64,000 nucleotides of DNA from Maniola hyperantus. Its lineage: Eukaryota > Arthropoda > Insecta > Lepidoptera > Nymphalidae. Below are positions 8,948-17,452 of the stretch, piece after piece. Position numbers and translations under genes: made by a program. The notes beneath the pieces were generated by a model. It was given only the letters and a program-made list of their open reading frames with translations, searched no databases and was not told the origin of the DNA. Location: assembly GCF_902806685.2 (NCBI RefSeq), contig NC_048553.1:13063440-13127439 (forward strand), read 5' to 3'. Each line of letters begins with the position of its first letter. The first letter of the stretch is position 1.

Positions 8948-9298
8948 ATTACATTTAAAATAGTAGAATTGACTTTTAAAAGGTCTTCTTTGAGACTGAG
9001 AGCACAGTAGCTGCAAACCACATTTTTCAGATTTTTAGTAACCAAAAAGCTAGAGGGCATGCTGACCGCAAAGCTGAAGGCTAAACGTTTCGCAAACAGA
9101 CCTTTGTGATGAGTCAATGGCGCTCGTAATAATGTTAAAATCTCTCTCTTTGTTAACTGGACTTTACTAAACTAAAATAATATGCATTCGTTTGTATGAA
9201 GTGCGGTGCGAACTTTTATAATAATAAGTATATGAAATCCTTATTTAAAAGTAATCCGCACAAAACTTGGTAAATAACCGACTCGTTGGAAAGCCTGG
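8948..9298. other. Unassigned stretch downstream of the array
   Basis: AT-rich with no repeated blocks recognised. A 61-residue minus frame overlaps it but has no recognisable domain. Confidence 0.35.
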
Positions 9299-9400
9299 AA
9301 AACCGCTAGATCCTTCTTTCCACGTACATGCAAACTGTGGAATCAACTCCCATCAGCGGTGTTCCCATTAGATTACTATGTGGGGTTATTAAATTCCTGA
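9299..9400 (+). pseudogene. LINE ORF2 C-terminal remnant
   Basis: One frame reads KTARSFFPRTCKLWNQLPSA then VFPLDYYVGLLNS and a TGA stop at 9398-9400. The SFxPRTxxLWNxLPSAVFP motif is the well-known C-terminal signature of arthropod non-LTR retrotransposon polymerases. It is too short to classify and has no upstream domains. Confidence 0.75.
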
Positions 9401-9419
9401 AAATATATATAATATAATA

Positions 9420-9482
9420 TAGTGCTTATGAATAGTCGGGTAGTTTTAATTTACCACGGCATTCCGAACCAGCGGCCCAGCA
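9420..9482 (-). mobile_element. LINE 3' UTR end with small inversion
   Basis: TATGAATAGTCGGGTAGTTT then TAATTTACCAC is the reverse complement of the LINE tail seen at 42570-42620. The adjoining GGCATTCCGAACCAG block is on the opposite strand to what that alignment predicts, so about 14 bp appear to be inverted. Confidence 0.55.
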
Positions 9483-9565
9483 TCCCGCCTCTATTCAGCG
9501 GCTCCCTGCAACTCGTTAATCTGTCCACATAGTGAGGAGTCTTCCACCACTGCGCTTTCCAATGC
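9483..9565 (-). pseudogene. RTE-like C-terminal remnant, part 1
   Basis: CAGCGGCTCCCTGCAACTCG and TTCCACCACTGCGCTTTCCA are the reverse complement of the segment encoding the VGRPPTRWTD...AGSRW part of RTE polymerases. It is separated from part 2 (9663-9800) by a GTTCCG-repeat fragment. Confidence 0.7.
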
Positions 9566-9602
9566 GCCATCATCTCCTTCGGATAATAACATCTATTAGT
9601 AA

Positions 9603-9656
9603 TTTTAGGGTTCCGTACCTCAAAAGGAAAAACGGAACCCTTATAGGATCACATTG
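9603..9656 (-). repeat. GTTCCG-repeat fragment nested in RTE
   Basis: TTTTAGGGTTCCGTACCTCA, AAAAACGGAACCCTTATAGG and ATCA is the start of the minus-oriented repeat (compare 31011 and 32786). Confidence 0.7.
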
Positions 9657-9662
9657 TTGTTT

Positions 9663-9800
9663 CGAACTAAGTACTATGTGCCCTGCCCATTGCATCTTCA
9701 GTTTCGCAACCCGTTGAGCTATTTACTCTAGTTCTCCTACGGATCTCCTCATTTGATCACGTAGAGAAACTCCTAGCAAAGCTCTCTCCATTGCCATTTA
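9663..9800 (-). pseudogene. RTE-like C-terminal remnant, part 2
   Basis: CTATGTGCCCTGCCCATTGC, CGCAACCCGTTGAGCTA and CTCCTACGGATCTCCTCATT are the complement of the WQWAGH and RRRT region. Order and strand are consistent with part 1, so one copy was split by insertion. Confidence 0.75.
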
Positions 9801-9951
9801 TGTCGTGGCAAAACTTAGCCCCAACGGAGACAAGAGATTCAATAAATCTTATGCGGTCGTAGTCGCAGAAAACTGTTCATGAGAAGTAACTTAAAAGCAC
9901 GTATAAAGGACAATTAAAAACGCTTTTATTGCCCAACGGTGCATAGAGCAA

Positions 9952-10475
9952 ATGCCAAGCCAAAACGTTACTGTACGCTTAGTACAGTTCTTGCAATTCA
10001 CGAAGGCGAGTGGACTTTACTTGTGGTTACGTCGGATACACGCATTGCGTAAGTGTGCGTGCATGTCGGACCAATCAGTCGCGAGCAAGCGCTCGCAAAC
10101 GCACACATTCAGTGTACGTTACTTATAAGGATACGACTTAAACACAAGTATGAGCCACTCGCCTTTGTGAATTGCAAGAACTGTACGAGATTTTATGTCT
10201 TACCAACGTTGACAGTATTCGAGTGTCGAAAACCTTCCGCATTACAGTAAACTGGTTTTTAATTGTCTTGTTTTAAAGCTTAAGTTTGTCTACACATCTA
10301 CAGCCAGCGCTCCAAGCGGATACGTTGCGAAATTAAAAGCAGTGGCATTGAATTTTCGATTTCAATTCAAGGTTCTTTAGGTCCATTTTACTTTGACGGT
10401 ATTGTGTTTCGACTCTCGAATTCTAGCAACGTTTGGTGAGACGTAAAATCTTATACTAAGCGTACCTACTGTTTT
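9952..10475. mobile_element. Foldback / long-TIR element with nested MITE
   Basis: The left arm (TACGCTTAGTA, then after the nested MITE, GAGATTTTATGTCTTACCAA, CGTTGACAGTATTCGAG, TGTCGAAAAC to about 10235) is mirrored by the right arm at about 10402-10470 (GTGTTTCGACTCTCGAATTC, AGCAACGTTTGGTGAGACGT, AAAATCTTATACTAAGCGTA). The arms are about 70 bp at roughly 80 percent identity by eye. No coding frame. Outer limits are approximate. Confidence 0.7.
9985..10183. mobile_element. Mariner-type MITE, 199 bp, nested
   Basis: Long inverted ends: CAGTTCTTGCAATTCAC at the left and GTGAATTGCAAGAACTG at the right, continuing imperfectly for about 55 bp (GGCGAGTGG / CCACTCGCC). TA lies on both sides (9983-9984, 10184-10185). 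The mirrored arm of the host foldback carries the uninterrupted sequence with a single TA, which acts as an empty-site control. Confidence 0.88.
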
Positions 10476-10763
10476 AAAGCGTGGAAGAAACTACCCATTC
10501 TTCTTCCGGAAGCATGGAGCCGGAACTTTACGGCTGTTGAGAGTAAAATACACGAAACTACGTTTCCGAGAATTACTTAATATAACTTAAAAGTTGGCCA
10601 AAAATACGGTGGCTTTTTCTATAATTTTTGCCACTACCTAACACTCCTTTATTTCGCAAGGGGGGAATCTCTAATAATCCGTTCTTCAATCAAGTGTCCT
10701 AGTCCTAGTAGTTTAAGTTGTTTGCTAATCACTATCCATATTATCAAAACCCATCACTACCCA
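10476..10763. other. Unassigned stretch
   Basis: No recognised repeat or coding frame. Confidence 0.3.
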
Positions 10764-11300
10764 TCCGTACTAATATTATAAATGCGAAAGTGTGTCTGTC
10801 TGTCTGCTTTCACGGCCCATCCGTTCAAGCGATCTTGACGAAATTTAGTTCAGCGATAGCTTGCATCCCGGGGAAGGACATCCTTTAATTCTTTTAAAGT
10901 CACGATACCTACCCGAAAACTTGAAATATTTTTGGATGGGAAGTTTTGGCCTGCTGGGTTGGTCTATAGACGGTACAAAGAGCGATATACTTACGAACAC
11001 CGCCACTAATTACGATCGATAATGTCAGTACAGTCTAATAACCTACAAACTAACTTAATCCGTATGGTTTCGTTTAATTGTAAAAGCATTAAGCGTTCCA
11101 TAGATGCTGTGAGAAAAATTTGTAAATTTTTTAATTACTATTATTACATGTTTTTATATGGGTCCCAGACCTGAAATAAAATGATTTTATTTTTATTTTA
11201 TTTATTTTATAGGCTACCTTTTATCCCGGAAAATTTAAGAGTTCCCACAGGATTTTTAAAAACCTAAATCCACGCGTACAAAGTCGCGGGCATCAGCTAG
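10764..11300 (+). mobile_element. Hel-C Helitron interrupted by a LINE
   Basis: TC start at 10764 (TCCGTACTAATATTATAAAT), Hel-C body to CCCGGGGAAGGACA at 10880, then resumption at AGGCTACCTTTTATCCCGGA (11211) and the CTAG end at 11297-11300. The hairpin is slightly damaged (CACGCGTACAAAGTCGCGGG). The gap of about 330 bp holds an unrelated LINE derivative. Confidence 0.82.
10881..11210 (+). mobile_element. Internally deleted LINE derivative
   Basis: Inside it a frame from 11064 reads MVSFNCKSIKRSIDAVRKIC, which matches the start of LINE apurinic-type endonucleases (the usual form is VSFNCKSxKRSxxxxRxLC, followed by a D-I-I-A-L-Q-E-T-W-L motif). The reading stops at 11172-11174 after only 36 codons. 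It is followed at once by what looks like a 3' end: GGGTCCCAGACCTGAAATAA and an ATTTT-repeat tail. The endonuclease remainder and the whole reverse transcriptase are absent. Confidence 0.65.
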
Positions 11301-11494
11301 TTTATTATAAATGCAAAAGTGTGTTTGTTGGTTCGTTGGTTTATTAGTTTATTGGTTTGTCCTTCACTCACGTCGCAACAGGGCAACGTATTGACGTGAT
11401 TTTTTGTATGGTATAGGTATAGACCTAAAAGTGACAGAGGCTACTTTTTATATCGAAAAGTTAAAGACTTCCCAAAGAGTTCCCACGGCCGTCT
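11301..11494 (+). mobile_element. Hel-B Helitron fragment, head-to-tail after Hel-C
   Basis: Follows the CTAG of the preceding element immediately (TTTATTATAAATGCAAAAGT), contains TTCACTCACGTCGCAACAGG and ends within GAGTTCCCACGG. No hairpin or CTAG. Confidence 0.65.
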
Positions 11495-11511
11495 AACTTA
11501 TTTATATGAAA

Positions 11512-11660
11512 CTAGCTTATGCTCGCGACTTCGTCCGCGTGGACTACACAAATTTCAAACCCCTATTTCACCCCCCTAGGGGTAGAATTTTCAAAAATCC
11601 TTTCTTAGCTGATGCCTACGTCATAATAGCTATCTGCATGCAAAATTTTCAACTTTTATT
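11512..11660 (-). mobile_element. Hel-A Helitron, 3' half, minus strand
   Basis: CTAGCTTATGCTCGCGACTT then CGTCCGCG is the reverse complement of the hairpin plus CTAG end. It continues through CACCCCCCTAGGGGTAGAAT to CTATCTGCATGCAAAATTTT; the 5' half is missing. Confidence 0.78.
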
Positions 11661-11925
11661 TACCCACAAACAAGTCCATAAAACTCTACAATTCAAACAC
11701 CAACAAAATTAATCGAACCATCACCACGGAAACATTGTAAAATGCATAAATTACAAAAGATCACCGCTGAAATGGGACGATGTGTTAATTAATACACGAA
11801 ATATGATGTTTATCTGCATTGCGGATCATACACTCTCCAGTACACTTGTTACTTATTGTATGGCTATAATTGCAATGATCTACCCAATCTCTCATCGTCG
11901 AAAATGTCAGGAAGAAAACCTTCAG

Positions 11926-12066
11926 AGCCTCAATAGGTCAACCGGTATAGGAGTGGACTGAAAACCGAAAGGTCGACGGTTCAAATCCCGCCCGGTGCAC
12001 TATAATTGTCGTACCTACTCCTAGCACAAGCTTGACGCTTAGTTGGAGAGGAAAGGGGAAAAAGTT
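11926..12066 (+). mobile_element. SINE-2 (tRNA-derived)
   Basis: A-box-like AATAGGTCAACCGGTA and B box GACGGTTCAAATCCC, then TGTCGTACCTACTCCTAGCA and TTGGAGAGGAAAGGGG. Same family as 58034-58215 and, on the minus strand, 19232-19400. It runs straight into a GAAA microsatellite. Confidence 0.78.
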
Positions 12067-12071
12067 TATGA

Positions 12072-12111
<40 letters not shown>

Positions 12112-12165
12112 AAAGACGTTTATTAATACAAATTATGCCACACATCACAACTTACAACCCCACGT
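12067..12165 (+). repeat. (GAAA)n with GAAA-foldback start
   Basis: About eleven GAAA units, then GACGTTTATTAATACAAATT and TGCCACACATCACA. This is the same junction found at 63418 and, reversed, at 26380-26415. GAAA microsatellites flanking a shared repeat are a documented feature of lepidopteran genomes. Confidence 0.7.
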
Positions 12166-12173
12166 GTGCAAAC

Positions 12174-12208
12174 GTTGCACGTTGTGCAACGGTTGCACAA
12201 CGTGCAAC
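12174..12208. repeat. Perfect 17+1+17 palindrome
   Basis: GTTGCACGTTGTGCAAC, one G, then its exact reverse complement GTTGCACAACGTGCAAC. The halves themselves contain TTGCAC/GTGCAA repeats, so alternative hairpins are possible. Function unknown. Confidence 0.9.
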
Positions 12209-12308
12209 CGTTTCATAAACTTTTTATATAGGTTATCAAACCATGAGTGTGAGTTTAATAGTAGTTTTAATACTTTTAATCATACCACAGGAGTGCTTCA
12301 ATATCTAT

Positions 12309-12600
12309 TTTTAACCGACTTCAAAAAAAGGAGGAGGTTCTCAATTCGTCGGAATCTTTTTTTTTTTTTTAATTTTTATTCTTTATGTATGTTCCCCGAT
12401 TACTCGAAAACGCCTGGACCGATTTTGAAAATTCTTTTTTGTTTGAAAGGGTATACTTCAAAGTTGGTCCCATTTCAATTTGGTGAAGATCTGATGAACA
12501 TCTTCGAAGATAGATACTGGAACTCCTCAACGGATAAGAGTAAATTGCTCGCGATCAGTGTAATAGCTTAGTAAACAGTAGATTTTTAACCAGTCATAGC
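12309..12600 (+). repeat. CGACTTC repeat copy
   Basis: AACCGACTTCAAAAAAAGGA through GATTACTCGAAAACGCCTGG, TGGTGAAGATCTGATGAACA and AACTCCTCAACGGATAAGAG to the block near TAACCAGTCATAGC. It continues to an AAAAACCGACTTCG at about 12655, so the whole unit carries inverted CGACTTC-type ends. A 179-residue frame crosses it but is not conserved in the copy at 17692. Confidence 0.65.
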
Positions 12601-12682
12601 ATAATTCCATGGGGCCACTAAAAATTGTGAAATAAAAATTTTTTACAAAAAAAATAAAAACCGACTTCGTTACATAAACACT

Positions 12683-12963
12683 AAAAATTGAAAAATAATT
12701 TAATTTATTACCGAATTTATTATGTATACAAGAGTTAACAGTATAATAGAGAGTATAGTAGAGTTCCATAATAATATTTTTTGGGGTCGGTGCCAATGAG
12801 GTGCCATTGTGGAGTCCCATAAAAATATGAAGTCTAGACGATTCGCGCAGCTAAAGCTAATTGGCACCGGCACCAAAAAGTATTATTATGGAACTATATT
12901 AACTCTTGTATACATAATATATTCGGTAATAAATAAAATTATTTTTCAATTTTTAGTGTTTTA
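12683..12963. repeat. Large inverted repeat, about 95-bp arms
   Basis: Left arm about 12683-12797 (CACTAAAAATTGAAAAATAA, TATGTATACAAGAGTTAA, CCATAATAATATTTTTTGG, GGTGCC) is mirrored by about 12869-12963 (GGCACC, AAAGTATTATTATGGAACTA, TTAACTCTTGTATACATAAT, AATTTTTAGTG) around a spacer of about 70 bp. It looks like two CGACTTC-family 3' parts in head-to-head arrangement. Confidence 0.8.
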
Positions 12964-13024
12964 TTTTAACTCATATCATGTAAGTGACACATTTTAATTT
13001 CATAATCAGGATTTTAAAATATGT

Positions 13025-13105
13025 ACGTAAATAAAAAATATTTATTTACATAAAATTGTGCCACATAACACCGAAAAAAGGTTCCAGCTCAGCATTCCAG
13101 GAACC
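13025..13105 (-). repeat. GAAA-foldback fragment
   Basis: ATTGTGCCACATAACACCGA and GGTTCCAGCTCAGCAT match the outer part of the family at 26200-26420 and 63418-63690. Confidence 0.5.
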
Positions 13106-13137
13106 GATTGACGAAAACATCTCAACATATAACCTAT

Positions 13138-13440
13138 AAGTTGTGATAGCCTAGTGGTTAGGACCTTCTAATCGGAGGTCGGGGGTTCGATCCCGGGCTC
13201 TCTAACTTTTCGGAGTTATGTGCGTTTTAATTAATTAAATATAATTTGCTTTGTGAAGGACAACATCGCGAGGAAACCTGCATGCCTGAGAGTTCTCCAT
13301 AATGTTCTCAAAGGTGTGCGAAGTCTACCAATCCGCACATGGCCAGCGTGGTAGACTTTGGCCAAAAATCCTTCTCACTCTGAGAGGAGAACCCGCGCTC
13401 TGTAGTGAGCCGGTGATGGGTTGATCATGATGATGATGAT
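13138..13440 (+). mobile_element. SINE-1, near full length
   Basis: A box TAGCCTAGTGG and B box GGTTCGATCCC are both intact. A short deletion lies between them (GGACCTTCTAATCGG) and another follows the B box. The body is normal and the tail is ATGATGATGATGAT. No target duplication was resolved. Confidence 0.85.
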
Positions 13441-13525
13441 CCCTAAACCCTTCTCATTTTGAGACAGCATCCAGACCCAGTAGTAGGCGGGCATGGCGTT
13501 GGGTTGAAGATAATGATGAGCTGGT
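13441..13525 (+). mobile_element. Degraded second SINE-1-like 3' end
   Basis: CCCTTCTCATTTTGAGACAG, then GGGCATGGCGTTGGGTTGAA and GATAATGATGAG parallels the end of SINE-1. It lies directly after the tail of the previous copy. Confidence 0.5.
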
Positions 13526-14118
13526 TAAGCAAAGGTCGATGATTCCTTTTCTTGGTCGAGAAGAGCCCTTTACCTTTGAATGAATTGGTTAGCCAAACTA
13601 CGTATGATTTCTGCGACGTGATTTGCGGTGTTTCAGCTTTTTAAATTACATAATATTACTGTAATACCTACTTTAAACAAACTAAAATCTAAATTAAAAC
13701 TAAATTACCGAAAAGGAAAACCTAAAGTATATTATTAAATTATTTAAATATAAAACCTCATCGAATGCCTTGCAATTTGCAACGATCAAAATGTTAGCAG
13801 TTACCTTGACCAAAGAATTAGTTTGGACATCCAAAGAGGCAATGCGGATGAGTTTTATTTTAGTTTATGCGTTCAATAAAATAAGTTTTAATTTAGATTT
13901 TAGTTTATTAAATTAATGCTCTAAACCAATAAGAGCGATCGGTTTTATTGGCAGTAAAATAACCCAACTTCCGTAGCGTGGGGAAAAGTGTCGAACGATC
14001 CGCCCGAGCTCGAGCGCAGACTGTGGCAAATAAAATTTTCTCATTTCCCAACAGTGCAGGTGTGGAGTGCTGCGTGAGGTGCATAGAATATGAATATACC
14101 TATCTTTTTATATATTTT
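13526..14118. other. Low-copy stretch with 25-bp inverted repeat
   Basis: AAACTAAAATCTAAATTAAA at about 13679 is mirrored at about 13889-13914 (TTTTAATTTAGATTTTAGTT). The interval also has a GC-rich block (CCGCCCGAGCTCGAGCGCAG). No gene is visible. Confidence 0.45.
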
Positions 14119-14119
14119 T

Positions 14120-14186
14120 TATGATAGAGTTTTTACTTACACTTCTAGAAAATTTCTAGATAATTTTAAAATAAAAACACTATCAT
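14120..14186. mobile_element. Miniature palindromic element, 67 bp
   Basis: TATGATAGAGTTTTTACTT and its near complement AAATAAAAACACTATCATA flank a TTCTAGAAAATTTCTAGA core. The T-run before and A-run after extend the symmetry. It could be a tiny MITE or simply a stable hairpin. Confidence 0.5.
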
Positions 14187-14187
14187 A

Positions 14188-14635
14188 AAAAACCGGCCAA
14201 GTGCGAGTCAGGCTCGCGTAACGAGGGTTCCGTACTAAAGTGGTAAAGTACATTTTTTTCGACATTTTGCACGATAATTAAAAAACTATAATGCATAAAA
14301 ATAAATAAAAATCTGTTTTAGAATGCACAGCTGGTGAAGACCTTTCATATTATGATACCCCACTTGGTATTGTTATCTTACTTTGAAAATTGAAAATACT
14401 AATTCCATGACCACAATTTCATTTTTTTTGTGTGATGTGACCACAAATTCACGGTTTTCAGATTTTTCCCCGAATGTCAGCTATAAGACCTACCTACCTG
14501 CCAAATTACATGATTCTAGGTCAACGGGAAGTACCCTATAGGTTTCTTGACAGACAGACAGACATACAGACAGACCGACAGACAAAAAAGTAAGGATTTC
14601 GTTTTTGCTTTTGAGATACGGAACCCTAAAAATGA
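14188..14635 (+). repeat. GTTCCG repeat, essentially complete
   Basis: AACCGGCCAAGTGCGAGTCA, GAGGGTTCCGTACTA, TCGACATTTTGCACGATAAT, TCTAGGTCAACGGGAAGTAC, an ACAG-type tract, then TTTTGAGATACGGAACCCTA and AAAA. About 450 bp, no coding frame, A-rich end. Both ends contain GGTTCCGTA/TACGGAACC in inverted form. I cannot place it in a class with certainty. Confidence 0.75.
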
Positions 14636-14937
14636 GGTACTACCAAATAGTTAGTGTCATAGATTGCCAACACATCTACACACTTTTGTATTTATTTTTA
14701 GTAGGTATGGATATGCACATCTGTTATAATTTACTCTTTGCTTACGGCCACTTCTCACTCGATTTGAATTTATTCCCAGAACGAAACTGTTAGGAAACTT
14801 CAGTGCATTCGAAGTTCTCAACTTCGCTAATGTTTGCGGAACACACGGCGTCACCCAGACCGCCTCTTGTGGCTCGAGTTATGTGCCTTATTTGAAATTC
14901 TGCTTATAAACACAATTACTATACTCTAGAATTGATA

Positions 14938-15156
14938 TCACTACCCTTAGTATTAATATGCGAAAGTGTGTTTGTTTGTTGGTTTGTCCTTCAACGACGT
15001 CGCAACAGTGCAACGGATTGACGTGATTTTTTCCATGGGTATAAATAAAGACCTGGAGAGTGACATATGCTACTTTTTATCCCAGAAAATCAAAGAGTTC
15101 CCACGGGACTTTTTAAAAACAAAATCCACGCGAACGAAGTCGCGGGCATCAGCTAG
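14938..15156 (+). mobile_element. Hel-B Helitron, complete (copy in block B)
   Basis: A|TCACTACCCTTAGTATTAAT start, CAACGACGTCGCAACAGTGC, TTTTTATCCCAGAAAATC, hairpin CGCGAACGAAGTCGCG and CTAG|T at 15153-15156. 219 bp. Confidence 0.87.
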
Positions 15157-15352
15157 TAAATAATAAAAATAATCTGTAACATTGAAACACTCTCTTTTTT
15201 AAATCCATATTTTTACCTATTAATTCCTGTATTATAGGAGTCCATATAGTTGTATGTGTGGGCATCTAAGGGCCAAATTTACTATGGCCATCTGGCATTC
15301 CCATTTCGTCAAATTCGGGTCGTGAAAAAGTAACACATCTACACACTTGATA

Positions 15353-15572
15353 TCACTACCCTTAGTATTAATATGCGAAAGTGTGTTTGTTTGTTGGTTT
15401 GTCCTTCAACGACGTCGCAACAGTGCAACGGATTGACGTGATTTTTTCCATGGGTATAAATAAAGACCTGGAGAGTGACATAGGCTACTTTTTATCCCAG
15501 AAAATCAAAGAGTTTCCACGGGACTTTTTAAAAAACTAAATCCACGCGAACGAAGTCGCGGGCATCAGCTAG
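15353..15572 (+). mobile_element. Hel-B Helitron, complete (copy in block B')
   Basis: Nearly identical to 14938-15156, starting 415 bp downstream. It arose by DNA duplication and not by a second transposition, since the flanking host sequence is shared on both sides. Confidence 0.87.
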
Positions 15573-15986
15573 TAAATAATAAAAATAATCTGTAACATTG
15601 AAACCCTCTCTTTTTTTAAATCCATATTTTTACCTATTAATTGCTGTATTATAGTTATACTCTTGAGTCCATATAGTTGTATGTGTGGGCATCTAAGGGC
15701 CAAATTTACTGTGGCCATCTGGCATTCCGATTTCGTCAAATTCGGGTCGTGAAAAAGTAACACATCTACACACTTTGCATTTATTTTTAGTAGGTATGGA
15801 TATGCACATCTGTTATAATTTACTCTTTGCTTACGGCCACTTCTCACTCGATTTGAATTTATTCCCAGAACGAAACTGTTAGGAAACTTCAGTGCATTCG
15901 AAGTTCTCAACTTCGCTAATGTTTGCGGAACACACGGCGTCACCCAGACCGCCTCTTGTGGCTCGAGTTATGTGCCTTATTTGAAA

Positions 15987-16238
15987 CTAGCTTATGCTCG
16001 CGACGTCGTCCGCGTGGACTACATAAATTTCAAACCCCTATTTCACCCCCTTAAGGGTTGAATTTTCAAAAATCCTTTCTTAGCGGATGCCTACGTCCTA
16101 ATAGCTATCTGCATGCCAAATTTCAGCCCGATCTGTCCAGTAGTTTGAGCTGTGCGTTGATAGATCAGTCAGTCAGTCAGTCAGTCAGTCATTCAGTCAG
16201 TCAGTCAGTCAGTCACCTTTTCATTTTATATATATAGA
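15987..16238 (-). mobile_element. Hel-A Helitron, complete, minus strand
   Basis: CTAG at 15987 preceded by A, and GA at 16237-16238 followed by T: the reverse of A|TC...CTAG|T. Hairpin has one change (GCGACGTCGTCCGCG). The (TCAG)n tract is expanded to about 12 units and interrupted once (CATTCAG). Confidence 0.88.
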
Positions 16239-16329
16239 TTGAAAATTAAAATTGAAAATGAAATTTAGGTGTGCACTATTTCAAATTATGGCATACAGAG
16301 TGAAATCACTCGCCCATATTATAAACTAT

Positions 16330-16524
16330 AGTCAAACTATTAGTTAAAACAAATGCGAAAGTGTGTTTGTTTGTTGGTTAGTTGTTTTGTTTTTCAATCA
16401 CGTCGCAACAGTGCAACGGATTGACGTGATTTTTTAGGCTACTTTTTATCCCGGAAAATCAAAGAGTTCCCGCGGGGCTTTTAAAAACTTAATCAACGAG
16501 TACGAAGTCGCGGGCATCAGTTAG
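16330..16524 (+). mobile_element. Hel-B Helitron
   Basis: AAATGCGAAAGTGTGTTTGT, CAATCACGTCGCAACAGTGC, TTTTTATCCCGGAAAATC, hairpin region ACGAGTACGAAGTCGCG and a mutated terminus TTAG (16521-16524). About 60 bp of the middle (the ATAGTTAAAGACCTGGAGAG region) is missing. Confidence 0.75.
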
Positions 16525-16743
16525 TCTTAATAAATATAAAAGGAAAAGGTGACTGACTGACTGACTGATCTATAAACGCATAGCTCAAACTACTGGACGG
16601 ATACGGCTGAAATTTAGGCATGCAGATATTATGAACAAGGCATCCGCTAGGAAAGGAATTTTGACAATTCAACCCATAAGGGGGTAAAATAGGGGTTTGA
16701 AATTTGTGTAGTCTACGCGGACGAAGTCGCGAGCATAAGCTAG
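16525..16743 (+). mobile_element. Hel-A Helitron abutting the previous one
   Basis: TC at 16525-16526 follows the TTAG end of Hel-B with no intervening base. Full Hel-A order: AAAAGGAAAAGGTGACTGAC, TCAAACTACTGGACGGAT, AAGGGGGTAAAATAGGGG, hairpin CGCGGACGAAGTCGCG, CTAG at 16740-16743, then T. Confidence 0.87.
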
Positions 16744-16983
16744 TCTGGAATAAAGCAAAAGTGCATTAACATTGTCGCAGGCAGCGTTTCGCCGCGCAAT
16801 TTATTTTCACATTTAATATCACTTAAAAGTGCATTGTTCGCGACAATTACATCTAGCTCCGAACTTAAACACAGCAGTTTACGTCATAACATTTCATAAT
16901 TGCAGCACTGGCTGCCGTGTCAACAGCCTCCGCAATGAGTGCACGGCTCCGTTGACACTCAACGACAAACATTGCGGGGAAAA
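16744..16983. other. Low-copy stretch
   Basis: Moderately GC-rich (GCAGGCAGCGTTTCGCCGCG). The 85-residue plus frame crossing it runs into the GTTCCG repeat and is not credible as a gene. Confidence 0.3.
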
Positions 16984-17452
16984 CCCAAGTGCGAGTCAGA
17001 CTGGATGGCGCACCGAGGGTGTTCCCCTACTACAGTTGTATTTTTCGACATTATTCTTTTATTTTTTTCGACATTTTGCACGATAATTAAAAAACTATAA
17101 TGCATAAAAATAAATAAAAATCTGTTGTAGAATGCACAGGTGAAGACCTTTCATATGATACCCCACTTGGTATTGTTATCTTACTTCAAAAATTGAAAAT
17201 ACTAATTCCATGAACACAATTTAATTTTTTTGTGTGATGTGACCACTAATTCATGGTTTTCAGATTTTTCCCCGAATGTCAGCTATAAGATCTACCTACC
17301 TACCAAATTTCATGATTCTAGGTCAACGGGAAGTACTCTATAGGTTTTCTTGATATACACGCCGGTCAGACGGACAGACAGACAGACAGACAGACAACAA
17401 AGTGGTCTTATAAGAGTTCCTTATTTCCTTTTGAGGTACGGAAACCTAAAAG
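16984..17452 (+). repeat. GTTCCG repeat copy
   Basis: CCCAAGTGCGAGTCAGACTG, TCGACATTTTGCACGATAAT, TCTAGGTCAACGGGAAGTAC, a GACAGACAGACAGACAGAC tract and TTTTGAGGTACGGAAACCTA. The 5' part has a local duplication of the TTTTTCGACATT block. Confidence 0.72.

Larger units (their letters stand above)
14665..15985. repeat. Segmental duplication (A-B-B'-A' blocks)
   Basis: Block A (14665-14902) recurs at 15762-15985 and block B (14935-15345) recurs at 15350-15775. The copies differ by a handful of changes. B contains a Hel-B Helitron in both copies at the same position, so the Helitron predates the duplication. A minus-strand frame starting MTPCVPQTLAKLRTS in both A copies is duplicated only because the DNA is; no domain is recognised. 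Confidence 0.85.

Noticed and set aside
7516..8958. 480-residue open frame of repeated FYSIL
   Set aside because: It is the translation of a pentanucleotide microsatellite, open in every plus phase; no composition or start context supports a protein.
12032..12571. 179-residue plus-strand gene
   Set aside because: It begins in SINE-2/GAAA sequence and crosses a palindrome and a CGACTTC repeat. The homologous repeat at 17692 does not keep the frame.
15569..15943. 124-residue minus-strand gene
   Set aside because: It spans the duplicated A/B blocks. The shared N-terminal part is duplicated DNA, the downstream part runs into unrelated sequence, and no domain is seen.
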